DNA of 64,000 nucleotides from Candidula unifasciata (lineage: Eukaryota > Mollusca > Gastropoda > Stylommatophora > Geomitridae): the NCBI GenBank assembly GCA_905116865.2, contig CAJHNH020000558.1, positions 1,297,366 to 1,361,365 of the forward strand. Direction: 5' to 3'. How positions within the stretch are numbered: the first letter of the stretch is position 1; the number at the start of each line of letters is the position of its first letter. The notes below the pieces were generated by a model. That model made no database searches and had not been told where the DNA came from. It saw only the letters and a list, made by a program, of their open reading frames with translations. This document shows, in pieces, positions 10,400 to 20,699 of this stretch. A program made the translations under genes and the position numbers.

Positions 10400-10633
10400 A
10401 CGAAAATCTCATCGAAGTTGTGTAAGCACTCGCATCCTCTAACTTCTAATATATATATCTAACTTCTGCCCTAAACTATAAGGTAACTAGGGGAGCGTCA
10501 GTGGTCATAGCCAGTACTGTCACACACGGATCACCATCAAGTACGGATTTGCCTATACAAATCTGAGTCTAGTATCATACGCCCCAAGCATCAATGGCGT
10601 GAATGGGATCATTTACTTGTTTACTTACTTACC

Positions 10634-10940
10634 GGATGCGTCAGCACAGTCGATAGGCGACTCGCTTTCAAATCCAGCTGCGACTCGCTGCAGCCACGGC
10701 CAGTGTTAGAAACCGGGCAGTTCCCGGGGTTCACCCAGCCTCTAGGAAATGGGTACGAGAGTTAACAATCTGGGGTAAATGAAGGTTCGTCGCTGTAGCT
10801 ACGGAGTTGCATGCGGACGGCGACACAGGCGGCCAGTTTCTTATCAGCTGTCCGTGCTGGTAGCAGGGCACTTATGGTTTATAACCGTGTGCAATGACGG
10901 TAGTTCACATATCCCTACTTTACCTTTTACCTTTACTTAC
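10634..10940 (+). repeat. tRNA-derived SINE, family A
   Basis: The head has TCAGCACAGTCGATAGGCG (A-box-like) and GAAACCGGGCAGTTCCCGGG. The body includes CACCCAGCCTCTAGGAAATG, GTTGCATGCGGACGGCGACA and TTATGGTTTATAACCGTGTG. It ends in a TTTACCTTTTACCTTTACTT tail. Copies also lie at 33721-34027 (-) and 52370-52676 (+). Confidence 0.85.
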
Positions 10941-10954
10941 TAACTTATAGGGAA

Positions 10955-11362
10955 TCGTCACAATCTGTAGCTTAGTCGTTGCGAACGCGCTTCGTAATAC
11001 CGAGGTCGATTCCAGCTGCAGGCGATTTGGCAGCAGGCCGTTTTGCGTTTGCCCACACTGAGGTCTCGAGAATCTACATAAATTTGCATAGAAAAAACCA
11101 TAACACCCCAAAAAATATATAAACAATAGGTGGGGTTGATTCTGAAACGGCCTGTAAAGGATACAAGGACATTGCAGAACCAACCCCAACAGCTCCTTGC
11201 ATTGGCGTGGTTTTTTTAAGGCAAATTTACGTCCAGTAGTTGCTCTATGGACGGTCGGCTTTCATGATACCACTGTCGAAACCAACGAAAGGCGCATGGA
11301 CCGCAGCTGGGATCTCGGCATTACGAAGCGTTCGCATCGACTTAGCCACTGAGCCGACTGTA
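10955..11362. repeat. Two tRNA-headed SINE copies in opposite orientation
   Basis: The first copy (+) begins GTAGCTTAGTCGTTGCGAAC with a B-box-like GAGGTCGATTCCAGC. The second (-, about 11145-11362) reads from its right end GTCGGCTCAGTGGCTAAGTC, then GATGCGAACGCTTCG. The minus copy matches 59878-60115. The outer parts are tRNA-like heads facing away from each other's tails. Confidence 0.65.
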
Positions 11363-11364
11363 AA

Positions 11365-12020
11365 GCGTATACGTAACTATATTTTTTACGTTGGGAGTCA
11401 TTGGAATTGCAATCACAATGATGGCGTGGGTGACTAACAATACTTGCTTGGTAAAAGCGACCGACACTGTGTTTGTTTATCAGCTATTAACAGGAAAATT
11501 TCACTTGTCAATCACAGTCCAAAAGATCCTGTTTCGTAGAAAGTCAGGGAGATAACGAGATGTCAATCTTTTTTCTGGGTTCTTTTCCCCCGCCTTGTTG
11601 TTTATGAAAATAAATTTACGTTGTTAAAATAAGTGTTGTAGCCCTTGTTTACAACAGTCCAGCACAACTTCCTCATTCCAACCTGACTATACAGGAAATT
11701 AGTACACAACTCTTTATGTGTACTACTTATAAAAACAGAAGCGTTGCTATTAAAGGGTCATAAGTTTAAATTATTGGTGATTTAATGTGGGAAATGGTTC
11801 AAATTTTCACACAAGAATACCTTACGGTTAAAACAATCAATTGACATTCTTTTACATCGGGATTCTTGATTGTTTTTAAGCGTGCAGGTTTTTCTGTCAA
11901 CTAATAAATACACGCGTTGGGATAACTAAGCACTTTTTTCCACAGTATATGGGTGGGTGGGTGTGGATGTTGATAGGGTTGTGTGTGTGGGTGAGGCTAA
12001 ATAAAACCTATGAACATCTC
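11365..12020. other. No gene or recognised repeat
   Basis: AT-rich and without a coherent open frame. A GTGGGTGGGTGTGG run lies near 11950. Confidence 0.45.
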
Positions 12021-12217
12021 TCGTCCTTTTCATAATGACATTTTTCGTTATTTGAAGCCCTACTCTGGCTTTGCCTGGGGCCGCAATATAGCCTGGCCAT
12101 AAATATGGCCTAAAGGCTGAACGCGGTTTCTGGAACCTCTCCACGGTGATCCTCACCCACATGGTGGCACATTGTGTCATTGGGTGTTTATCGCTTGTGT
12201 GATGTCCTAGTGAGGTA
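12021..12217 (+). repeat. SINE-like repeat, family B
   Basis: Contains TTTGAAGCCCTACTCTGGC, ATAGCCTGGCCATAAATATG, GGAACCTCTCCACGGTGATC and GTGTTTATCGCTTGTGTGAT followed by GTCCT. The same ~200-bp unit occurs at 16238 (+), 36063 (-), 56647 (-), 62771 (+) and, worn, at 58375 (+). No clear pol III boxes. Confidence 0.85.
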
Positions 12218-12461
12218 GAAAGTCAGTCAGTCAGTGAGGCTAATTTGTAATTGTGGTCTCAGAGTCAAGTTTATGGTATACTTTCATGACGGTATTAACA
12301 GACACGGAACAAAGGCAGTCAGTGTTGTTCGATTTTTTTCTTACAGTCTATGCCGTGTGTGGTCGTCAATCAAGTCTGTTCCCAGCCTTCTATTTTGTGC
12401 ACTGTCGATCATTTATGACACGGGTTTTCTTTCTTGCCACTGTGGCAAACAATGTCACCGC

Positions 12462-12560
12462 CCTCTCTCTCTCTCTCTTTCTTTCTCTCTCTCTCTCTCT
12501 CTCTCTCGCTCTGTCTATCTGTGTCTGTCTGCCTGCCTGCCTGTCTGTTTGTCTGCCTTC
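12462..12560. repeat. (CT)n and (TGCC/TGTC)n microsatellite
   Basis: CT runs with scattered TTTC, then GTCTGCCTGCCTGCCTGTC. Overlapping open frames are repeat translations. Confidence 0.9.
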
Positions 12561-12697
12561 CAACTTCGCTGTTGTTGCGATGCACACCAGTTTTTCTCTT
12601 CTTGTGTCCAAAAAATGTGCAAGGCTTTAGTCTGTTACTGGTAATTAGTCCTCGTTTGTGTTGGATTGATTTCCACACATCTTTGTTACGTTTTGTA

Positions 12698-14665
12698 TCT
12701 GTCTATGGTAGAAGTAACTTTGTTTTATTTGTCTGGGGCAAGAGAGAACTTGTATCTGTCTCTGTCTATAATGTTAGTAACATTTAAATGTCTATGGTGG
12801 CGGTAGCATTTTATCTGCCAATGGTGGAAGTAACCTTTATACCTCAATGTTAGGAGTAACATTTATACATCTATGGTAGGAGTAACTTTTATACCTCCGT
12901 GGTAGGAGTAACTTTATACCTCTATGGTAGGAGTAACTTGTATACCTCCATGGTAGGAGCAACTTGTATACCTCTATGGTAGGAGTAACTTTCATACCTC
13001 TATGGTAGGAGTAACTATTATACCTCTATGGTAAGAGTAACTTTTTTATCTCTATGGTAGGAGTAACTTTTATACCTCTAACTTTCTTATCTCTATGGTA
13101 GGAGTAACTTTAATACCTCTATGTTAGTAGTAACTTTTATCCCTCTATGGTAGGAGTAACTTTCATATCTCTATGGTAGGAGTAACTTTTATACCTCTAT
13201 GGTAGTAGTAACATTTATGCCTCTATGGTAGGAGTAACTTTTATACCTCCATGGTAGGAGTAACTTGTATACCTCTATGGTAGGAGTAACATTTATAGCT
13301 CTATGGTAGTAGTAACTTTTGTATTTCTATGGTAGGAGTAACTTTTATGCCTCCATGGTAGGAGTAACTTTTATAACTCTATGGTAGGAGTAACTTTTAT
13401 ATCTCTATGCTAGGAGTCACTTTTATACCTCCATAGTAGGAGTAACTTGTATATCTCTATGGTAAGAAAAACTTGTATACCTCTATGGTAGGAGTAACTT
13501 TTATATCTCTATGATATGAGTAACTTTTATACCTCCATGGTAGGAGTAACTTGTATACCTCTATGGTAGGAATAATTTTTATACCTCCATAGTAGGAGTA
13601 AAATTTATACCTCCATGGTAGAGGTAACTTTTATACCTCTATGGTAGGAGTAAGTCGTATACCTCCATTGTAGGAGTAACTTTCATACCTCTATGGTAGG
13701 AATAACTTGTATAACTCCATAGTAGGAGTAACATTTATACCTCCATAGTAGGGGTTACTTTTATACCTCTATTGTAAGAGTAACTTTTATATCTCTATGG
13801 TAGGAGTAACTTTTCTGCCTCCATGGTAGGCGTAACTTTTATACATCTATGGTAGGAATAACTTTAATACCTCTATAGTAGGAGTAACTTTTATGCCTCT
13901 ATGGTAGGGGTAACTTTTATGCCTTTATGGTAGGAGTAACTTTTATACCTCTTTGGTAGGGGTAACTTTTATATCTCTATGGCATGGGTAACCTTCATAC
14001 CTCTAATGTAGGGGTCACTTTTATACCTCTATGGTAGGGGTAACTTTCATACATCTATGGTAGGAGTAACTTTTATACCTCTATGGCAGTAGTAACTGTT
14101 ATACCTCTATGATAGGAGTAACTTTTTTACCTCTTTGGTAGGGGTAACTGTTATACCTCTATGGCAGGGGTAACTTTTATACCTTTATAGTAGGGGTATC
14201 TTGTATACCTCTATGGTAGGGGTAACTTTTATACCTCTATGGTAGGAGTAACTTTTATACCTTTATGGTAGGAGTAACTTTTATACCTTTATAGTAGGAG
14301 TAACTTTTATACCTCTATGGTAGGGGTAACTTTTATACCTCTATGGTAGGGGTAACTTTCATATATCTATGGTAGGAGTAACTTTTGTACCTCTATGGTA
14401 GGGGTTACTTTTATACCTCTATGGTAGGGGTAACATTTATACTTTCATGGTAGGGGTATCTTTTATATCTCTATGGTAGGAGTAACTTTTATACCTCTAT
14501 GGTAGGAGTAACATTCTTTTTTTTTATCTGTCTGTGGCAGGAGAAAACTTTCATCTATCTCTGTCTATAGTGTTAGTAACCTTTATATCTCTCTGGTGGC
14601 AGTAGCTTTTTATCTGTCCATGGTAGGACTAACTTATATACTTCTTCGGTAGGGGTAACTTTTTA
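12698..14665. repeat. 26-bp minisatellite, about 70 copies, with duplicated edge blocks
   Basis: The unit CTCTATGGTAGGAGTAACTT + TTATAC (26 bp) is repeated with point variants (GGGGTAAC, AGTAGTAAC, CATGGT). Because 26 is not a multiple of three and the unit holds TAG and TAA, it is not coding. Both ends carry a longer related block: TATCTGTCTCTGTCTATAAT, then GTTAGTAACATTTAAATGTC and TATGGTGGCGGTAGC at 12750-12810, and a near copy at 14550-14610. Confidence 0.95.
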
Positions 14666-15470
14666 CTGCATTTATTTCATCTTGATCAAGGTCTTCCCTT
14701 TGCTATGGGTTCAATATATTTCATCAGCATTTCTCTTAATGACAGTTGGTACCAGTTCATTTTAGTCAGAGGGTCAACCCATCTTATATCTTGCTTTTCA
14801 ATAAACTGCAATCCCTTCCTTTTTTCTAATTTCTTCTTCTTCTTCTTCTTCCTCTTTTTTTTAAAAAAAGTTTTGTTCTTCTTGTTACACCAACAGATCT
14901 CTCGTCTCCGTAGCTGTGGTATTGTCCTATTTAGCTGTGGTTGACACTGGTATCATAAAGTTAGCCAAAAATGGTCTTTCTTTGCTTCCGAACGTTGAAT
15001 TATTTAGTAATTGTAACTCGGCAGCAGTAACGCTCTAATTTCAGATAGGATATAGTGTCAGCTTGTTAAATGCCGGTTTTATAGTTTGTGATTGAAGGCA
15101 GAATAATGGATACAGAAATCGTTAGCAACTTATTGATTTATTGAATACTAAACACAATACGTTTGTTTATTTGCTCATGATTGCTGGTTTTGAATTGTTA
15201 TTAAATATTGATTTTTCGGTATTGATTTTTAATAATGAAGTAGACCCGTTTACATCTTATTGCTGTTAACTGTGTTAAAGAATTGTAATTACGGTTGCAA
15301 ATTGTGGCCGGGGGGGGAGGGGGGGGGCGACGCAGGGTAGTGTGAGTTTCCGAATAGTGGTTTCTCGGGCTATATATCTTCCACAATTAAATATCTATCA
15401 ACGAGTCTATATGATTACCTACCTCTTTACCTACCTACCTATCTGTCCGCCCGCCTATCGGAAGCAAAAA
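14666..15470. other. No gene; short homopolymer-rich sequence
   Basis: A (CTT)n run near 14831-14852, a G-rich run at 15309-15328 and CTACCTACCTATC near 15420. No recognised mobile element or coding region. Confidence 0.45.
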
Positions 15471-15475
15471 AAAAA

Positions 15476-15741
15476 AAAAAAATACAGTGGAAGACGTTTT
15501 TAAAAGGCAGAAAGAAAACACATTCACACACACACACAAAGAGGTAGAAGACGTTTCTTGCGCTTAAGGAAACATCACGTGTTGCATAGGAAACGTCGTT
15601 ATTAATTTGGACTAATTTGGATGCTTTAGATGACACGCACTGGGAAAACCTGGTAACTAGAATTTTGTTTTATCGGACCTCGCAAAACAAAAACAAACAA
15701 AAATACAGTGGAAGACGTTTTTAAAAGGCAGAAAGAAAACA

Positions 15742-15801
<60 letters not shown>

Positions 15802-15870
15802 GAGGTAGAAGACGTTTCTTGCGCTTAAAGGAACATCACGTGTTGCATAGGATACGTCGTAATTAATTTG
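15476..15870. repeat. Duplicated ~150-bp segment with (CA)n of different length in each copy
   Basis: AATACAGTGGAAGACGTTTT, then AAAAGGCAGAAAGAAAACAC and AGAGGTAGAAGACGTTTCTT occur at 15480 and again at 15702. The CA run is about 8 units in the first copy and about 27 in the second (15746-15799). Both copies end near CATCACGTGTTGCATAGG. Confidence 0.9.
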
Positions 15871-15993
15871 CTATCGGAGGAGAAGGAGAGGGGTAGGAGG
15901 AGGCAGTGACGATCTGAATGGTTTCTCTTTTTAAAATTAATATCAGAAATGGGTCAAGTAGAAAGCAATTGATGTCACTTGTCGGACATGATT

Positions 15994-16018
15994 TCCCCCC
16001 CCCCTCCCCCCATCCCGC

Positions 16019-16047
<29 letters not shown>
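15994..16047. repeat. Poly(C) tract
   Basis: C runs interrupted by CT and CATCCCG, ending with an uninterrupted run of about 29 C followed by poly(A). Confidence 0.95.
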
Positions 16048-16057
<10 letters not shown>

Positions 16058-16237
16058 GTGAATATCACAGTATGTGCACATAGTTTTTTTTTAATACACA
16101 CAAGGAAACGTTTCCACCAAGGTTTTTTTTTTCTCTTCTGAATTCAACTGCCAACTATACTTAACAAAAATGTTAATCAATAAAGAGCATACAGATGACA
16201 GATAATAAAAACAAATAAAAAAAATTTATTTGCTATC

Positions 16238-16448
16238 GTCCCCTTGTCGGATGCAATATTATTTTTTTTTTTGGTTATTTTGAAGCCACACATCGTCTTG
16301 TGCCGGGGGCCCTGAATGTAGCTGGGCCATAAATATTGCCATAGCGGCTGAACAGGGTTTCCGGGACCTCTCCACGGGTGGTCCTCATCCGCACGGTGGC
16401 ACTTTGTGTCCCTGGCTGTTTATCGCTTGTGTGATGTCCTGGTGGGGA
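16238..16448 (+). repeat. SINE-like repeat, family B
   Basis: GTCCCCTTGTCGGATGCAAT at the left edge, AGCTGGGCCATAAATATTGC, GGGACCTCTCCACGGGTGGT, CACGGTGGCACTTTGTGTC and GTGATGTCCTGGTGGGG at the right edge. Confidence 0.85.
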
Positions 16449-16562
16449 ACGACTTACATAGATACAGCTAGGTCGTTCCGTGTAGCTTAACTTCAGCTTC
16501 GAGCGAATGGTTTAACAGCTTCGAGCGAATGGTTTAACAGAGTAGATATTCTAAATATGTAT

Positions 16563-16612
16563 CTTGCGATACACGCACACACACACACACACATACACAC
16601 ACACACGCACAC
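16563..16612. repeat. (CA)n microsatellite
   Basis: ACACGCACACACACACAC runs with a CATACACAC interruption. Confidence 0.9.
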
Positions 16613-16919
16613 ATACTGAATTACACGATAATCTCACGTGATCATAGCGTGACGAACTATGCATGGAATGACATAAATTCGGGGGTGTTGTCTTATAGTG
16701 GATATCGCTGATGTAGGTCATAACGGACTTGATAGTGTTTTTGTAGTATGTTATGTGTAATGTAGATGTAGTATACGTCCTTAATCCGTTCCACTGGACT
16801 TCATCAAACAGGACATATACCAAACACATTTTCCCCCTAAGAAATAATGGGTGGATGCCTAATCCGCTCCCCCTTTTTTTTTTTTTTTTTAAATGCTATT
16901 GACATATAATACATTGATT

Positions 16920-16934
16920 AGGGGGGGGGGGGGT
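16920..16934. repeat. Poly(G) run
   Basis: An uninterrupted G run of about 15 bases after ATTGATTA. Confidence 0.9.
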
Positions 16935-16967
16935 TAATATACTTTAAACACTGCTTTGTACTATAAT

Positions 16968-17255
16968 GCGGCATCCGTGGCTTAGGCGCTGCGAATCTGA
17001 CTTGTAATTCCAACGTACCGCGATCACAAGCCATTTCTGGCTGCGTAGATTTGTATCATGGTATTTGGCTTCTCAGGTCGACTCAGCCTAAAATGAGTAC
17101 TATGATGTACGTCCTGGGGAAGTGAAGACGTCCGGCATAATGCTGACCACATTACCCACCTAATGCCGATGGTCTGTACAATTATGGGCGCTCTACCCGA
17201 TACGCCTAAAAGGCGTGAAAAGGGATCTTAACTTTATTTACTTACTTAGTACTCA
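16968..17255 (+). repeat. tRNA-derived SINE with a core shared by other copies (family C-like)
   Basis: Head GGCATCCGTGGCTTAGGCGC. The core GAAGTGAAGACGTCCGGCAT leads to AATGCTGACCACATTACCCA, and the end GATACGCCTAAAAGGCGTGA to AAAGGGATCTTAAC. The core and the end recur at 20224-20350, 22150-22300, 33045-33185, 36920-37140 and 52196-52290 in varying decay. Confidence 0.65.
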
Positions 17256-17690
17256 AATACATACGTGCAAAATTGATTACATGAATTAAAAATTTAACCC
17301 GGCTTCAACTTGATGAGAAGAGTCGGGTGCTTATTATGAAGACGCTGAGAAGCGAGAAGGAGGAGCAGATGTTTTTGTTTGGAAGAAAAATCCATTTTCA
17401 ATAAAACTTCACGAATCGTAAACGCTCGAGTTTTTTTTCTCTTGTGTTATTTCTTTTCCCTGCTTGGATGTGGTCGAGGTTCACACGTTTTAGCACGAGA
17501 GTCGTATATCAAACAAAGGTCGTATAGCATGCTGGACTTATAAGAAAGCGGTCGTATATACCGTCGTTTATTGTAAGTAAGGTAGTTATTATGTCACAAG
17601 AGAACCAATTACTCACATTAATTTTTAAGTAATAATGGGAGGTTGACTAGAGTGCGTCGTAACAACGGGAAACTCGAAGGTAAAGGAATC
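17256..17690. other. No gene or recognised repeat
   Basis: Mixed sequence without long open frames. Confidence 0.45.
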
Positions 17691-17693
17691 TAG

Positions 17694-17715
17694 AGAGAGG
17701 GAGAAGACTGAGAGA

Positions 17716-17791
<76 letters not shown>

Positions 17792-17821
17792 AAGAGAGAG
17801 AGCGAGAGAGAGAGAGAGAGT
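17694..17821. repeat. (GA)n microsatellite
   Basis: An uninterrupted GA run of about 65 bases (17720-17786) with imperfect flanks. Confidence 0.95.
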
Positions 17822-18007
17822 TGAACAATGTGTCATAATGACTTAGAAGAACATCAGTATAAATAACCAGTGAGAATATAAGCTATAGGATGTTGTGGAT
17901 AGATATTATTAACAACAAAACGTGATGTGGATTATAATACGAATGAAAGCCTGCTGTGGGTGGGAAGCCTTGATAACACTAGGAAATCTCTAGAAGCCAA
18001 AAGAGGA

Positions 18008-18345
18008 TTGCGTGGTCTCGAGGCATGGTGTCCGCCTCGGGTTATAGGTTCTGGGTTCAATCCCCGTTAATGGCTGGGATTTTTTTCACGTGGACTTGGA
18101 CTTCTAGTAATTACCCCTGGTTCTGGGTAATGAGATTGGACGCATGTGTGCATTTTTGCGGACGTAAAAAAATGTCTTGGCAGTTGGAAATCGAAAAGAG
18201 TAGCCCAACGGCGCTGACCGCTCAAAATTTGGAGTTAAAATCTATTCAAAGTATTTCTGGATCATCGACAGTGCTACACAGCCTGTGCACTGTGCTGAGC
18301 TTCTTCGGACTCAGATTTGAGTTAGAAGAATAACTGAGCACTTAT
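18008..18345 (+). repeat. tRNA-derived SINE, family G
   Basis: Head GCGTGGTCTCGAGGCATGGT, then GTCCGCCTCGGGTTATAGG and a clean B box GGGTTCAATCCCCG. Body TTACCCCTGGTTCTGGGTAA and TTGGCAGTTGGAAATCGAAA. The same family is on the minus strand at 54640-54925. Confidence 0.8.
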
Positions 18346-18489
18346 GGGTTACTATCCGTGTGCCATAATGTTGATCCGTTGTTCAAACCTTCAAATCTAG
18401 AAGCCAAAATAAATATAACCTAATACAAACGTAGGATGTTATATGTTTAATAACAAATCATTACTACAGTATGCAATAGAAACAAAAAC

Positions 18490-18560
18490 AAAAGGTTAGT
18501 TGCGTATCCTTTACAGGACTTTGCAGAACCAATCCCAGCAGCCCCTGGCTATTGTGTGAC
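18490..18560 (-). repeat. SINE fragment (family D tail)
   Basis: TTAGTTGCGTATCCTTTACA, then CTTTGCAGAACCAATCCCAG. This matches the left part of the full copy at 59878-60115; only the part farthest from the tRNA-like head is kept. Confidence 0.6.
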
Positions 18561-19200
18561 ATAAACAAAGAAGGATTTAAAACAAATTACTTTTAAACTA
18601 CAATCGTTAGTCAACTGATCTCTGCGCAGAATAGAAGTCTCAAATGCAAATGGTCGACTGCGAAGCTTTGAGAGAGGACAAGACAATGTGCAGAGAACTA
18701 AACATTCCAACACTGGCGAGACGTGTTCAGTTTACATGTGTAAGCGTTAGCAGGTAGCGTTTACACTTGTGATGGTACCACGTGATTTTTCTCCCCACCG
18801 TCGCTTCGCTGTTGAGAATATGCTTGCACAGCTAGCACTGTAGTACTAGCAACTGGTAGCTTTCAACCTTTCACACATTACATTTTCTGCTTGAACGGTG
18901 TAAGCCTGCAGCAAGTGTTCATTTGGCTGTGCTCGAAACGTCAAATGAGTGTTGTATTTGTTATTAATAGTAAACAGTACATTTTTTTTTCTTGGCAGTG
19001 AAGAGTTTCAGTGGCGATTACTACCATTGCCTGCACACCTCACCCAAGACCATATTCATCTGACGGGTCACGCACCTGACGTCACCAACCTGGGCTAACA
19101 ATACGTGAAGTTTTCACTCTGGCAGTCCCGTGTTTATTTTTTTTTTTTTCGGTGTGTTGCCTGCCGTCCCCCATATAAATTGTAGGAATAAGCTTAAGAA
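18561..19200. other. No gene or recognised repeat
   Basis: Unclassified sequence; short poly(T) near 18979. Confidence 0.4.
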
Positions 19201-19204
19201 TTAA

Positions 19205-19800
19205 AAATATACAACGTCCGACAATTGAGTAATGAGACTGATTTTATTATGGCCAAGACAAAAATGCCATCTGTGAATTAAACAATTGTATCCAAAGAAG
19301 AAACCTTCATCTATGATCTGGCAACTTTTCATAGCCGCCCTTTAAGAAGACAACAATTAAGCCGGCATTTTGTTAACCTAGTCAGAGGTGCATTGTTACG
19401 TAATTAGCATGGAGTAAAAAAAAAAAAAAAAAGCTAACATTAAATTATGTTTAAAACTAAAAAATAGTGCCATTGCGAGAGTTGAATCGATGCGACAAGT
19501 TTATGGGGATAATTGTTTATCTCGTGCACAGATTTTCAGCTGGTATTGACGATTCAAAATTTGTGTGGAAATTATTATTAATGCAGCTAGACCTGGACGC
19601 CCAATTTTTGTTCGTAATGAGGAACTCATTGCAAAATTCCGAGAACAGATATAAAAAGTTCGTTGTTCGACTGTGAGAATGATGGTAGATGAATTTGATG
19701 TTAATACAGACACTATTTCTAAAACGTTAGTGCAAGATTTTGGCAGGAAAAAAGTTTGAAACCTCAAAAGAGTGGTAGAAATTACAGTAACAAAGCCATC
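19205..19800 (+). pseudogene. mariner-type transposase relic
   Basis: ACAACGTCCGACAATTGAGT, then AATGAGACTGATTTTATTAT near 19208 resembles mariner-type ends and start. At 19585-19760 a broken frame reads ARPGRPIFVRNEELI, then VRMMVDEFDVN and TDTISKTLVQDFGRKKV. This matches the linker and second helix-turn-helix region of mariner transposases ('GRP...TVRMIADELxIxxDTIxxIL'). Stops and frameshifts interrupt it, and the catalytic domain is not seen. Confidence 0.55.
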
Positions 19801-19914
19801 GTCTTGTAACCTGTGGGTATTGTTGTTAAGTGTTCAAGAAGGATAAGCACGTGACATCACGGTGCATAAAAACACGATGACGTCATAATGGCAGTTTAAA
19901 GATGACCGCCCAAC

Positions 19915-20175
19915 CTTTTACATGCACCATAGAGAAGCAGCGTTCTGTTATCCGTTTTCTATTTTTTAATGAGTGCAGCTGTAAAACCTATAAAAATTCA
20001 TCGGTGAATAGTTCTGGTTCAGTATGGCGATGCATGCCTGTCAATCCATCAAGTGTATGAGTGGAGTAGGAAGTTTCAATAAGCTATGACCTCTGTGACA
20101 GACCGGGTCAGGCACGCCAAGTAGTGAACCCAGAGTCGACTGCCTCCATTGAAGGCATTGTACAGGGTAAAAAAA
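19915..20175 (+). pseudogene. Second mariner-like N-terminal relic
   Basis: Reads EKQRSVIRFLFFNECSCK in one frame, then VYEWSRKFQ and MTSVTD followed by RPG and RQVVNPESTASIEGIVQ. This order (MEKQRSVIRFL...VYEWSRKF...VTD...P) is typical of the N-terminal DNA-binding half of a mariner-like family. At least one frameshift and a stop are present. Confidence 0.6.
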
Positions 20176-20223
20176 TCGACTGCTGGAGTGACTCAACCTA
20201 AATGTGTACAGAGTACAGGAAAT

Positions 20224-20350
20224 GTCCCTCAAGGTAAAGGTGACCGGTGTGATGCTGACCATATCACCCATCGGGTGTCCACTGGTCACTAAAACAAAAA
20301 TGGATCTAACACCATTTGCCCGATACGCTAATGTTAACAGGGTCCTTCAC
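20224..20350 (+). repeat. SINE core and tail fragment (family C)
   Basis: GGTGACCGGTGTGATGCTGA, then CCATATCACC, with CCCGATACGCTAATGTTAAC near the end. Confidence 0.5.
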
Positions 20351-20540
20351 CTATCTTAAATTTAACAACAAACAAGTTACAGCAGAATTTGCAGTATGAT
20401 TACTTTTTACCGGGTGAGAATAAAACAAGAAGTTAAAAAGAAGCTACATTAACAAGGTTTCTTTTGAAAAACAGTAAACTTGTTACGAAAGTCCAGTTTC
20501 GGCTTTGATCAACTGATCTTATAACTTTCTTTCCTTTCAG

Positions 20541-20661
20541 GAGACGGAAGAACCACAAGAAACGCGAGCACAAGAAACAACGACCCGTGTCTGCTCACGT
20601 TTCTTCAAGCCAGAGTCAGCCATCCTTAGTGGAACACATCCCCAATGGCAGCCTGCCCAGG
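20541..20661 (+). CDS. Host gene, exon 2: basic segment
   Basis: The acceptor is a strong pyrimidine tract ending TTTCCTTTCAG (to 20540), and the donor is AGG|GTGAGT at 20662. The exon enters with one base of a split codon and leaves in phase 0. It encodes RRKNHKKREHKKQRPVSAH and then SSSQSQPSLVEHIPNGSLPR. The first 14 residues are strongly basic. This could be a nuclear localisation signal, or the stop-transfer side of a membrane segment encoded upstream, which would make this gene's visible part a receptor tail. Serine and glutamine-rich sequence follows. No enzyme domain is seen. Product not recognised; the family should be sought by database search. Confidence 0.75.
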
Positions 20662-20699
20662 GTGAGTTTGATCTCAATGCTGTATTTAGTTACCCCCCA

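Noticed and set aside
12698..14665. CRISPR-like array
   Set aside because: Repeats are contiguous 26-bp units without unique spacers, in a eukaryotic context. It is a minisatellite.
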